Assembly: GCA_963627995.1 (NCBI GenBank)
Contig: CAVGCV010000001.1
Location: 124,001-188,000 of the forward strand
Reading direction: 5' to 3'
DNA: 64,000 nucleotides
DNA from: UBA3839 sp963627995
GTDB lineage: Bacteria; Bacteroidota; Bacteroidia; Bacteroidales; Bacteroidaceae
The position numbers and the translations under genes are program-made. Under the pieces are notes generated by a model. The model was not told where the DNA came from. It ran no database searches and saw only the letters and a list, made by a program, of their open reading frames with translations. Below, one piece after another: positions 18,701-25,937 of the stretch; position 1 is the first letter of the stretch, and each line of letters starts with the position of its first letter.

Positions 18701-19740
18701 GCCACCCGCAGGTGCCGGAAGTCGGGCGTCCCGAGGCGGATGCGGTTGGCGCCGTTGAAGTAGGTGCCCGCCCACATGCAGTCGCCCCCGCCGGGCGTGA
18801 GGACATAGACGGCGTTGTCGGAGAGGGAAGCCCCGCCGCCGAAGTTCTTGGCGATGCGGTCGGTGAACCGCCGCTCGGCCACGTCGTAGATGTGGATGCC
18901 CGTCTCGCTGCCCATCCACACGCGCGTGCCGTCGAGCGTCGCCATGGTGTGGATGACGAGCGGCTCGGCAAAGTCGGCGGGCGCGAACAGCTGCTCCGCC
19001 TCTCCCGTGGCGGGCGTGTAGAGGTATGCCGAGCGCGCGTTGCAGACGAGCAGCAGGCGGTCGTCGTCGCACTCCTGCATGCAGGTGATGCTTCCCGGCG
19101 GATTTCCGGGCAGCGGCAGGCGGACGGGCACGAACCGCCGGCGGCGGCTGTCGTAGCGGCGGAGCGTGCCGTCCGTGAAGGAGAGCCACACCGCGCCTCG
19201 CCGCGTGACGTGCGCCTGCCGGGGGCGCGCGGCCCCGCGGCAGGGGAACACGAGCGTCTGCCGCCTCGCCGCGTTGCGGTAGACGACGCAGTCCCACGCC
19301 AGCATCCAGACGCCGCCCTGTGCGTCGGGGCAGAGGGTGTGGGTGGAGTAGTTCTTGAGGCCGCTGCCGATGCCGAGCCTGCGCACGCGCCCCGTCCGCG
19401 GGTCGATGGCAAAGTCGCCGGTGTCCGTCGACACCCACAGCGTGCTGTCGCTCGTCTCGGCGATGGCGTGCACCTGGTTTTCCTCGACCCGCGGGTCGCC
19501 GGAGTCCGGCAGGGCCACGTTGCGGAGGTGGATGCCGTCGTAGCGGCACAGCCCGCGGCGCGTGCCTATCCACACGTAGCCGCGCGTGTCGCGGCAGATG
19601 GCATTGACCGTGAGGTTCTCAAGCCCCTGCTCGCGCCCGTAGCGCTCGACGCTCCAGTCGCCGCCGCGCGCGGGGGCAAGCGCGAGCAGCCAGCACCCGG
19701 CGGCGAGCGCGGCCCTTGTTCCGGGAAAGACCTTAAACAT
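15763..19740 (-). CDS. Hybrid two-component system regulator (sensor kinase, receiver and AraC domains in one chain)
   Basis: 1325 residues; the start ATG at 19740 begins a signal peptide (MFKVFPGTRAALAAG...). Periplasmic part: many Reg_prop propeller repeats ('ICRDTRGYVWIGTRRGL', 'AGGKLWVGTFSGLYRYD') to about 680, then a Y_Y_Y domain. Transmembrane helix about 773-792. HisKA with 'THEIRTPLTLIS' (His near 826), HATPase with 'NILSNACKF' and 'GSGLGVPL'. Receiver 'VLLVDDERDLREF' and 'SDIMMPVMDG' (Asp near 1123). The C-terminal AraC HTH is at about 1225-1325. Such proteins sense oligosaccharides in the periplasm and switch on nearby glycan loci. It lies directly downstream of the GH51 gene and probably controls it. 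No clear promoter of its own was seen. Confidence 0.93.
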   Translation of the reverse strand: MFKVFPGTRAALAAGCWLLALAPARGGDWSVERYGREQGLENLTVNAICRDTRGYVWIGTRRGLCRYDGIHLRNVALPDSGDPRVEENQVHAIAETSDSTLWVSTDTGDFAIDPRTGRVRRLGIGSGLKNYSTHTLCPDAQGGVWMLAWDCVVYRNAARRQTLVFPCRGAARPRQAHVTRRGAVWLSFTDGTLRRYDSRRRRFVPVRLPLPGNPPGSITCMQECDDDRLLLVCNARSAYLYTPATGEAEQLFAPADFAEPLVIHTMATLDGTRVWMGSETGIHIYDVAERRFTDRIAKNFGGGASLSDNAVYVLTPGGGDCMWAGTYFNGANRIRLGTPDFRHLRVADGEGRAVANIIREICRDAQGQVWVGSEDGGLALLDPASHTLRRVELAWQGRAVSKNIQGLCADGGRLWVCTFDGGLYALDVLTRQVVAHYGTADGLASNTLVCIRRTSGGALLVGTIAGACWLDPASGRFRRIEGLGAPFAHAIYEDRQHRVWLGTLGSGLYRLTRTGDGRWAGRRTEYPYPSATTVFQDSRHRLWVGSKRFGLVEYDPQAGQARTAALASGRQQVTVSSVAEGAGGKLWVGTFSGLYRYDAERDEASHYGMGEGLPYDLFNYHSSYQDLDGRIYMGTYDGLIDFAPAALSDRPADARAEFTDLVVGSQAAPAAASVFAGLRAGKASVPEDSVFSIHYAVPGQAWHTPLWFRYRLRDGAPWQVAAADKGGLHFTRLSPGTYRLEVQATADPTQWDGEASLLELTVRPTFLHSPAFRVLLGALAAALLAALAAGLYLRKRREYRERIVVLQNEHLKEILQARVNFFTTITHEIRTPLTLISGCCDRLRAQAGQLPDARETLRLLRRNTNRLLALVNQLLDFRKIESKQLPMNFVLLDAAEVVREQVENFRPLVEKRGIELALRGLDGARRPVMADRDSLVKMVSNILSNACKFCERRVAVSLAEASEAGQREVVLRVSNDGPRIPPGQVERIFQPFEQYYANQSQATIQGSGLGVPLTRSLAQLHNGRFYLDDKEAALNSFVLCLPAYQPMRGEAADERPGGGAEREDGDAPAGEGRRPSVLLVDDERDLREFVAQELDAKYRVLQAGNGQEALDVLREQGVALVVSDIMMPVMDGIRLCARLKSDFHTCHIPIVMLTAKTSFDDYMSALRTQADAYIQKPFSTQHLLAQIDNLISNRELIRQTFIHSPFALTSDVAVARADGQFLEKMDAFINGNISRDELSVEFVADHMCMSVSTLYRKVKGVTSLSPNSYIRLCRLKRAARMLGEGLGVREVSERLNFSSASYFTSCFMKQFGITPGEFARQARKS

Positions 19741-19807
19741 GGACAAATGACTAAGGTTCAACAATTTGCGTGTTTTCTGAAAGAAGCGGAAACCCTGCGC
19801 GGAAAAC

Positions 19808-19905
19808 GTCCGCGGAGAAACGTCACGCGCTCCGCAGAGGAAACAATTTTTGTCCGCGGACAAAAATATTTTTCTCTGCGGACGTTTTCCAGTCGCTCCG
19901 CAGTG
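19808..19905. repeat. Phased palindrome array R3
   Basis: The most regular copy: GTCCGCGGAG (19808), CTCCGCAGAG (19830), GTCCGCGGAC (19852), CTCTGCGGAC (19874), CTCCGCAGTG (19896); all four centre spacings are exactly 22 bp. The inner spacers are GAAACAATTTTT and AAAAATATTTTT. A T-run and the palindrome CCGGCACGTGCCGG (19911-19924) follow. It lies 3' of the GH51 gene and upstream of the regulator, in a 302-bp gap. Confidence 0.88.
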
Positions 19906-19991
19906 TTTTTCCGGCACGTGCCGGCAGTGGCCTAACTGCCTGTTCTGCAATAGGATGTGGAGGAGGCGCGTCCGCGCGCGGGAGAGGATGG

Positions 19992-20030
19992 AAAAAATGC
20001 TGCAAGGCCGGACAAGGCGGCCTTGCAGCA
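19992..20030 (-). terminator. Intrinsic terminator of the GH51 gene
   Basis: On the minus strand a perfect 13-bp stem (TGCTGCAAGGCCG with its complement; 20030-20018 and 20010-19998) with a 7-nt loop is followed by TTTTTT. It starts 12 nt after the GH51 stop. Confidence 0.85.
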
Positions 20031-20042
20031 CGCCGCAGCAGT

Positions 20043-23000
20043 TTATTTCACCAGCACCTTGCGGCCGGCCACGACGTAGATGCCGCGCGCGAGGCTTGCG
20101 GAGGAGAGGCTTTCGCCCACGCGGCGGCCCGAGAGGTCGTAGACCCCGCAGTCCTGCCGCGCGGCGCGCGCCACGATGTCGGCGACGCCGGTGGACATGG
20201 GCTGGTCGACGTAGTAGAGCTTCACGTTGTCGAAGCACACCCACCCCTGTGGCATGTTGCCGGCGTATTTCAGCAGCCCCACGCGCAGGTCGCCCGGACG
20301 GGCCAGCTCCAGCGTGACGGCCTCGTTCCGGTAGAAGTCCTTGGTGTTGAACGCCTCCTCGGCCTGCGCCACGTTGTCGGGATAGTTGTAGTAGGTGTAG
20401 TCCGTGTGCTCGTCGTAGAGCGACATGAACGGATGTGAGGCCTCGGCATCGCCGCTGCGGAGGTAGTAGACGGCGGGCAGCTCCTCCGTGCCAAGCCGGT
20501 GGGCGTTGTAGCCGGTGTTCTTCGTGCCCGAGCGCTGGAATCCCTGGATGGTCATCCGGTAGGTGCCGGCCGGCATGTTCGCCAGCACCTGGTAGTTGTC
20601 GAACAGCTTCCAGTACTGCTCGGCGACGGTGCCGGGGGCGGCGGTCATGGGCGTGCCGCTCCAGCCGCTGCTGCCGTCGGCAAAGTCGGGGTTGGCGAGC
20701 AGCGCCGTGATGTCGACAACGACACCGCTCTGCCCGCCGCTGACGGCGGTGGCGCGCTGCGCGTAGACCTTGGCCGCCAGCGCCTCCCGGGCCGACAGCA
20801 GGTGGGCGATGACCGTCGCGGGGTCTTCCTTCAGCGAGCCGTACTCCGCGAGCGCGGTGTTGGCGGCGGCCACCTCGTCGGCGAAGTCGCCGCCGGCCAG
20901 GGCCGTGAGCGCCTCCAGCGTGTCGCGCAGGGCGTAGAGCCGCACCTCGTCGCTGGCGGCGGACATCTCGCGCGTCTTGCTCCAGATGGCGGCCACCTCG
21001 TCGGCGCTCAGCGCGCGGTCGAACACGCGGAGGTTGTCCATCCACGTCTCGGCCATCACCGCGTCGGCCGCGTAGGGCGAGCGTCCCAGCCATGCCTTCA
21101 CGCTCTCCGCCGGCGCGAGGGCGTTCATGCCGGCCGACGTGCCGCGCAGCTGCCCGTCCACATAGATGCGCGCCGTGCCGTCGGCCTGCGTGTAGGTGAC
21201 GTTGTGCCAGCGCCCCTGCTGCAGGCGGCTGTTGGAGTTGACGCTTGCCTTGCTGCCGCCGGCCGCCGTCTCGGCGTACCAGTTGTTGTTGTTGGAGGGG
21301 CAGACGATGCCCGTGTAGTCGGCCTCGCCCGTGCTCAGCGCCAGCGCCCACGAGTAGGACGCGAAGTTGGCGGGGGCTGCCGGCATGATGTCGATGCTGA
21401 GCGAATAGTTGCGCGTTCCCGCAACGGCGGCAACGGCGTCGCCGCACGCCGTGCCAAGGTCGGCGTAGCCGCTCTCGGACGCCGGGCCCGTGTAGAGGGC
21501 CACGTTGCCGTCGGCCAGGGCCAGCGGGCGCGCGCCGCCCTCGTACCCGCCCGCCAGCGAGGCGTCGGACTTCTCCTCGGCGCGGCGGCTGTTGAAGTCG
21601 AACGTGTATTTGGCCTCGGGCGCCTCCGCCGCCACGCCGCCGGGCGCGGGGAGGTTGGCCAGCGGCACGCGGACGATGCAGAGCGAGTAGCCCGGGACGG
21701 TGTAGGAGAGGCTGTGGCCGTCGCCCGTGGCGGGCGCGGCGATGGTGCCCGTGGCGGGCGCGACGTTGTCGGGGTTCTCCATCGTGTTCTCGGCGTAGTT
21801 GTCGGCGTGGGTCAGCACCGTGGCGGTGGCGTCGCCGGCCACCGTCGCGTCGAACGTGAGGGTGGCCGGCACGTCCTCGCCGTTGTAGTTGATGATTTTC
21901 AGGATGGCCTCCGTGCCCTCCTTGTTGATGCTGGCGCAGGTGTAGAGCCGCTGCCGGCCGGCCATCGACACGGTGTGGACGAGCTCGCCGTCGAGGTAGC
22001 ACTGCGCCGTGTCGCCTGCCTTCACAATCTTGATGTTGTAGGCGCGGTTCTCCTCGACGCTGCCTGCGGTGCTGGCGAGCGTGGTCTTTGTGCCGTCGAT
22101 GCACTGCTCCACGCCGTGCCGCCCGTTGTTCCAGCCGCCGATGTTCCACCAGATGTAGTTCGACGCGTCGGTGTAGCCGAAGGCCACCAGGAAGCCTTCC
22201 GCCCCGCTTGTCTTCACCGCCGTGAGCTCGATGGTGCAGTCGCCCGTCGGGATGTCGAGCACGTTGAGCTTTCCCTGCATCGTTTCGTCGGTTTGCGCCA
22301 GCCCGTCCGCGCCCGCCGCCCATGTGCCGCCGTTCGCCGCCCAGTGGCTGGCGTAGTCGTCAGCGTCCTGGAAGTCGGTGCTGTAAACCGCGCTGCCGGC
22401 AGCGCCGGTGACTTTCACGTCCCGGTAGACGACCTTTGTGTTCCAGCTGCTCAGGGCGAGCTGCCCGCCGGCGAAGCTCTGGCTGTTGTTCGCCTCCGTC
22501 CAGTGGATGTTCTGGTAGCCCATGTTCGCCCCCATCATCTGCTGCACCCAATAGCTGGGCGAGCCGAAGCTGCTGTGGGCGTTGAAGTGGATCATGTCGG
22601 GCCGCCACTGCGTGGCGCCGTTGCCCTCGTTCCAGAACATCGGGGCGTAGCTGGCCATCTGGCACACGTCGCTGTTGCGCTCCATGCCGGCCATGTAGAT
22701 GGCCTCGCCGAGGGCGGCCTTGAGCGTGCCGTTGGTGCCGTAGTCGCTCGTCACCGCGTATTCGCCGGCGTACACGCCGTGGCCGGTGCGGCTGTAGTTG
22801 TCGTACATGTTGTACTTGGCGGCGAACCAGTCGGGGCTGCGGTAGTAGTGCTCGTCCACCAGGTCGACGGGGTAGGGGTTGCGCCACGTCGGGAAGTCCG
22901 TCCCCCACGACTCCACGTTGCCGATGAGCACCATCTCGGGGTGGCGCGCCTTGATGGCCTGGTGGAACTGCCAGTAGCGCTCGGCGTAGTGGTCGCTCTG

Positions 23001-24086
23001 GTCGCCCGTTCCCTCCGGGTGGAAGTTGTAGTTCTCGTTGCCGATTTCCATGAAGCGCAGGCCGAACGGCTCGGGATGGCCGTCGGCGATGCGCCGGCGT
23101 CCCCAGTAGGTGGTTTCGTCGCCGTTGGCGTACTCGATGGCGTCGAGGGCCTCCTGGATGTAGTCGTCAATCTGCGTGTATTCCACGAACCAGCCGTGGT
23201 AGATGCCCACATTGACCACGAACAGCGGCTCCGCGCCCAGGTCCTCGCAGAACTCGAGGTACTCCTTGAAGCCCATGCCGTTGCCGACGGGGTAGCCCCA
23301 GTGGCTGTTGTGCAGCCCGATGCGGTTCTCGACGGGGCCGATGGTGTTCTTCCACTGGTAGCGGTTTCCGCCCTCCACGTAGCAGCCGCCCGGGAAGCGC
23401 ACGAAGCGCGGGCGCATGGCCTCGACCATCTCGGCCAGGTCCTTGCGGCAGCCGTTCTCGCGGTTCTTGAAGGTGGGCGGCATGAGGCTCACCACGTCGA
23501 GATAGACCGTTCCGGCAGCCGTGCCCCTGATGGCGAACCAGCCGAAGCCGTCGTTGCCGGTGGCCGTGATTTCCGCCGTCAGCTTCTTCCACTCCTTCGC
23601 GTCGCCCACGTCCACCGTGGCCGCGCCGAGGTCGTCGCCGGCTGCGTTCTGCAGTTCCAGCCGCAGGCTGCCCGTGTAGTTGTCGCTGCGCACCCAGAAC
23701 GAAGCCTTGTACTTCTGTCCCTGCACGATGTTGATGCCCCACCAGCCCTCGTTGCGGACGCCGTCGCCCGCGCCTTTGAGGTTGAGCTTCATGCAGAGGC
23801 CTTGGTAGGGGTTCAGCAGGTTGCTGCTGGAGGTCGAGAACGTGGCGTCGCCCACGGGCCACCAGTTGTCGGGGTTGGAGGCGTTGTCCTCCATCGAGGC
23901 GTTGCGGATGAGCTCGGCGTAGAGGCCGCCGTCGCCCGCGTGGTTGATTTCTTCGAAGAACACGCCGTAGTGGTGGTCGCCCAGCAGCGGCCCGCGGCTG
24001 GCCGTCTGGAACGAAAGGGTGGTCTGCGCGTCGGCTGCGCCTGCAGCCGCCATCGCCAGGGCGAGGATAGGAGTCCTGAGTTTCAT
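20043..24086 (-). CDS. GH51-type alpha-L-arabinofuranosidase with LamG-like module
   Basis: 1347 residues with a signal peptide (MKLRTPILALAMAAAGAADAQ). GH51 features: 'GVFFEEINHAGDGGLYAEL' near the start, 'RFVRFPGGCYVEG', acid/base Glu in 'FMEIGNENYNF' (near residue 350) and the likely nucleophile Glu in 'GVYAGEYAV' (near 440), followed by 'ALGEAIYMAGMERNSDVC'. A concanavalin/LamG-like module is at about 850-1050 ('RWHNVTYTQADGTARIYVDG'), then helical and beta modules ('NMPAGTYRMTIQGFQRSG') and a sorting-like tail 'YDLSGRRV...GIYVVAGRKVLVK'. It releases arabinofuranosyl units from arabinan or arabinoxylan. Paired with the regulator downstream; no SusC/SusD is in the window. Confidence 0.9.
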   Translation of the reverse strand: MKLRTPILALAMAAAGAADAQTTLSFQTASRGPLLGDHHYGVFFEEINHAGDGGLYAELIRNASMEDNASNPDNWWPVGDATFSTSSSNLLNPYQGLCMKLNLKGAGDGVRNEGWWGINIVQGQKYKASFWVRSDNYTGSLRLELQNAAGDDLGAATVDVGDAKEWKKLTAEITATGNDGFGWFAIRGTAAGTVYLDVVSLMPPTFKNRENGCRKDLAEMVEAMRPRFVRFPGGCYVEGGNRYQWKNTIGPVENRIGLHNSHWGYPVGNGMGFKEYLEFCEDLGAEPLFVVNVGIYHGWFVEYTQIDDYIQEALDAIEYANGDETTYWGRRRIADGHPEPFGLRFMEIGNENYNFHPEGTGDQSDHYAERYWQFHQAIKARHPEMVLIGNVESWGTDFPTWRNPYPVDLVDEHYYRSPDWFAAKYNMYDNYSRTGHGVYAGEYAVTSDYGTNGTLKAALGEAIYMAGMERNSDVCQMASYAPMFWNEGNGATQWRPDMIHFNAHSSFGSPSYWVQQMMGANMGYQNIHWTEANNSQSFAGGQLALSSWNTKVVYRDVKVTGAAGSAVYSTDFQDADDYASHWAANGGTWAAGADGLAQTDETMQGKLNVLDIPTGDCTIELTAVKTSGAEGFLVAFGYTDASNYIWWNIGGWNNGRHGVEQCIDGTKTTLASTAGSVEENRAYNIKIVKAGDTAQCYLDGELVHTVSMAGRQRLYTCASINKEGTEAILKIINYNGEDVPATLTFDATVAGDATATVLTHADNYAENTMENPDNVAPATGTIAAPATGDGHSLSYTVPGYSLCIVRVPLANLPAPGGVAAEAPEAKYTFDFNSRRAEEKSDASLAGGYEGGARPLALADGNVALYTGPASESGYADLGTACGDAVAAVAGTRNYSLSIDIMPAAPANFASYSWALALSTGEADYTGIVCPSNNNNWYAETAAGGSKASVNSNSRLQQGRWHNVTYTQADGTARIYVDGQLRGTSAGMNALAPAESVKAWLGRSPYAADAVMAETWMDNLRVFDRALSADEVAAIWSKTREMSAASDEVRLYALRDTLEALTALAGGDFADEVAAANTALAEYGSLKEDPATVIAHLLSAREALAAKVYAQRATAVSGGQSGVVVDITALLANPDFADGSSGWSGTPMTAAPGTVAEQYWKLFDNYQVLANMPAGTYRMTIQGFQRSGTKNTGYNAHRLGTEELPAVYYLRSGDAEASHPFMSLYDEHTDYTYYNYPDNVAQAEEAFNTKDFYRNEAVTLELARPGDLRVGLLKYAGNMPQGWVCFDNVKLYYVDQPMSTGVADIVARAARQDCGVYDLSGRRVGESLSSASLARGIYVVAGRKVLVK

Positions 24087-24201
24087 GGATAGATAATAAT
24101 GGTAGATAGAAGGTTAGTTGATGTTCTTTGTTGGGTGCCTGTCAGTATGCTCGCTTTCCTGGGCGGCCAGGGTGCTGGCGGGCATCGGGAGAGCGATGCC
24201 G

Positions 24202-24268
24202 CAAATTTAGAGAATCCGCCCCAATGCATGGTGCAAAAATCGTGCATTCTTATTATAGAAATCGTGCA
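24202..24268 (-). promoter_or_regulatory. GH51 promoter with 22-bp-spaced direct repeats
   Basis: Minus-strand -7 element TAAATTTG (24209-24202). Upstream of it lie two identical 10-mers AAATCGTGCA (+ strand 24237-24246 and 24259-24268), offset by exactly 22 bp, with a partial copy ATGGTGCA at 24228. Direct repeats two helical turns apart just upstream of the core promoter are the expected layout for an AraC-type activator dimer; the neighbouring hybrid regulator is the obvious candidate. The leader would be about 110 nt. Confidence 0.55.
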
Positions 24269-24333
24269 AGCCGCTGCCTGCGGGCTCCAATGCGCTGGAG
24301 CAGTGCGGTTTGGGCTCTTGCCGTAAAACGGAC

Positions 24334-24376
24334 GCTCCGCCGCCGCCATTGCAGGCAGCAATGGCGGCGGCGGAGC
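24334..24376 (-). terminator. Hairpin after trpB
   Basis: A perfect 19-bp stem (24334-24352 with 24358-24376), 5-nt loop. On the minus strand it lies 54 nt after the trpB stop and is followed by a short TTTT. It separates trpB from the GH51 promoter; together they account for the 344-bp gap 24087-24430. Confidence 0.75.
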
Positions 24377-24430
24377 GGTGTGCGCGTTGTGAGGGCCTAA
24401 CGCCAGCGGTGTTCCGCCGGGCGCGTGTCG

Positions 24431-25798
24431 TCAAATGATTTTTTCAATCTGGCTGATGTTCCGCTGCACGTCCTCGTCGGTCACCTCGAAGTTTTGGAGC
24501 GACCCCGAGAAGTACTGGTCGTAGGCGGCCATGTCGATAAGCCCGTGCCCGGAGAGGTTGAAGAGGATGACTTTCTCCTCGCCCGTCTCCTTGCACTTGT
24601 TGGCCTCGCGGATGGTGGCGGCGATGGCGTGGCACGACTCCGGCGCGGGAATGATGCCCTCGGCGCGGGCGAACAGCGTGCCCGCTTCGAACGACTCCAG
24701 CTGGCGGATGTCGACGGCCGACATGAGCCCGTCCTTCAGCAGCTGGCTCACGATGACGCCCGCGCCGTGGTAGCGCAGTCCGCCGGCGTGGATGTTGGCC
24801 GGCATGAAGTTGTGGCCCAGCGTGAACATCGGCAGCAGCGGCGTGTAGCCGGCTTCGTCGCCGAAGTCATACTGGAACACGCCGCGCGTGAGTTTCGGGC
24901 ACGATGCCGGCTCGGCGGCCACGAACTGCGTCTTTTTCCCCTCGAGGATGTTGTGGCGCATGAACGGGAAGGCGATGCCGCCGAAGTTGCTGCCGCCGCC
25001 GAAGCAGGCGATGACCATGTCGGGGTACTCGCCCGCCATCGCCATCTGCTTCTCCGCCTCCAGGCCGATGACCGTCTGGTGGAGCGTCACGTGGCTCAGC
25101 ACCGAGCCGAGCGTGTACTTGCAGTTCGGCGTGCTGACGGCCAGCTCGATGGCTTCGGAGATGGCCGTTCCGAGCGAGCCCTGGTTGTTGGGGTCGCGCG
25201 TCAGGATGTCCTTGCCGGCACGCGTGGACATCGACGGCGAGGGGGTGACTTGCGCGCCGAACGTCTGCATGACGCTGCGCCGGTAGGGCTTTTGGTTGTA
25301 GGAAATCTTTACTTGGTAGACGGCGGCTTCCAGCCCGAACACCTTGGCGGCGTAGGCCAGCGCCGCGCCCCACTGGCCGGCGCCCGTCTCCGTCGTCACG
25401 TTCGTCACACCCTGCTGCTTGCAGTAGTAGGCTTGCGCCAGCGCCGAATTGAGCTTGTGGCTGCCCACGGGGCTTACGCTCTCGTTCTTGAAATAGATGT
25501 GCGCCGGCGTGCCCAGCGCCTTCTCGAGGCCGTAGGCGCGCACCAGCGGTGTCGAGCGGTAGTACTTGTACATCTCGCGCACTTCTTCGGGGATGTCAAT
25601 CCACGCGTCCGTCTGGTTCAGCTCCTGGCGCGCCAGCTCCTCTGCAAAGATGGGGAACAGGTCCTCCACCTTCAGCGGCTCCTTGGTGGCGGGGTTGAGC
25701 GGCGGCAGGGGCTTTGTCGCCATGTCGGCCTGGATGTTGTACCACTGCGTCGGGATTTCCGACTCGGGCAGGATGAATCTCTTCGTCTTGTTGCTCAT
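24431..25798 (-). CDS. trpB: TrpB2-type tryptophan synthase beta chain
   Basis: 455 residues, longer than TrpB1 (about 400) and matching the TrpB2 subfamily. PLP lysine in 'PVGSHKLNSAL', phosphate-binding 'CFGGGSNFGG', and 'NVTTETGAGQWG' are present. The N-terminal extension ('FILPESEIPTQWYNIQADM') is typical of TrpB2. The enzyme joins indole and serine to give tryptophan; TrpB2 often acts without TrpA, salvaging free indole, and no trpA is adjacent. Promoter at 25843-25850 with a leader of about 45 nt. Confidence 0.92.
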   Translation of the reverse strand: MSNKTKRFILPESEIPTQWYNIQADMATKPLPPLNPATKEPLKVEDLFPIFAEELARQELNQTDAWIDIPEEVREMYKYYRSTPLVRAYGLEKALGTPAHIYFKNESVSPVGSHKLNSALAQAYYCKQQGVTNVTTETGAGQWGAALAYAAKVFGLEAAVYQVKISYNQKPYRRSVMQTFGAQVTPSPSMSTRAGKDILTRDPNNQGSLGTAISEAIELAVSTPNCKYTLGSVLSHVTLHQTVIGLEAEKQMAMAGEYPDMVIACFGGGSNFGGIAFPFMRHNILEGKKTQFVAAEPASCPKLTRGVFQYDFGDEAGYTPLLPMFTLGHNFMPANIHAGGLRYHGAGVIVSQLLKDGLMSAVDIRQLESFEAGTLFARAEGIIPAPESCHAIAATIREANKCKETGEEKVILFNLSGHGLIDMAAYDQYFSGSLQNFEVTDEDVQRNISQIEKII

Positions 25799-25842
25799 GA
25801 TAGGTATTTGCTTTGTTTTTGGGTTCGTTGTCCTTGGCGCTG

Positions 25843-25850
25843 CAAATATA
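25843..25850 (-). promoter_or_regulatory. trpB promoter (-7 element)
   Basis: Minus-strand TATATTTG, an exact TAnnTTTG match, 45 nt upstream of the start codon. No clear -33 TTTG. Confidence 0.55.
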
Positions 25851-25937
25851 CGGCTTTTTCTGGATTTACCCCCGCGCAGCGCGCCCGCACGGCGCCAGCC
25901 CGCGCGTTCCGCCGCCTTTTTGCGGACGTGCCTCGCC

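Noticed and set aside
19808..19905. Insertion-sequence ends or a MITE with terminal repeats
   Set aside because: No target-site duplication was visible by eye, the internal phasing of five cores is not a MITE feature, and no transposase is present. Not excluded as the evolutionary source.
19741..22323. N-terminal extension of the regulator's open frame into the GH51 gene
   Set aside because: The frame stays open upstream of 19740 only as a shadow of GH51 and array R3. The ATG at 19740 begins a signal peptide followed by typical propeller repeats.
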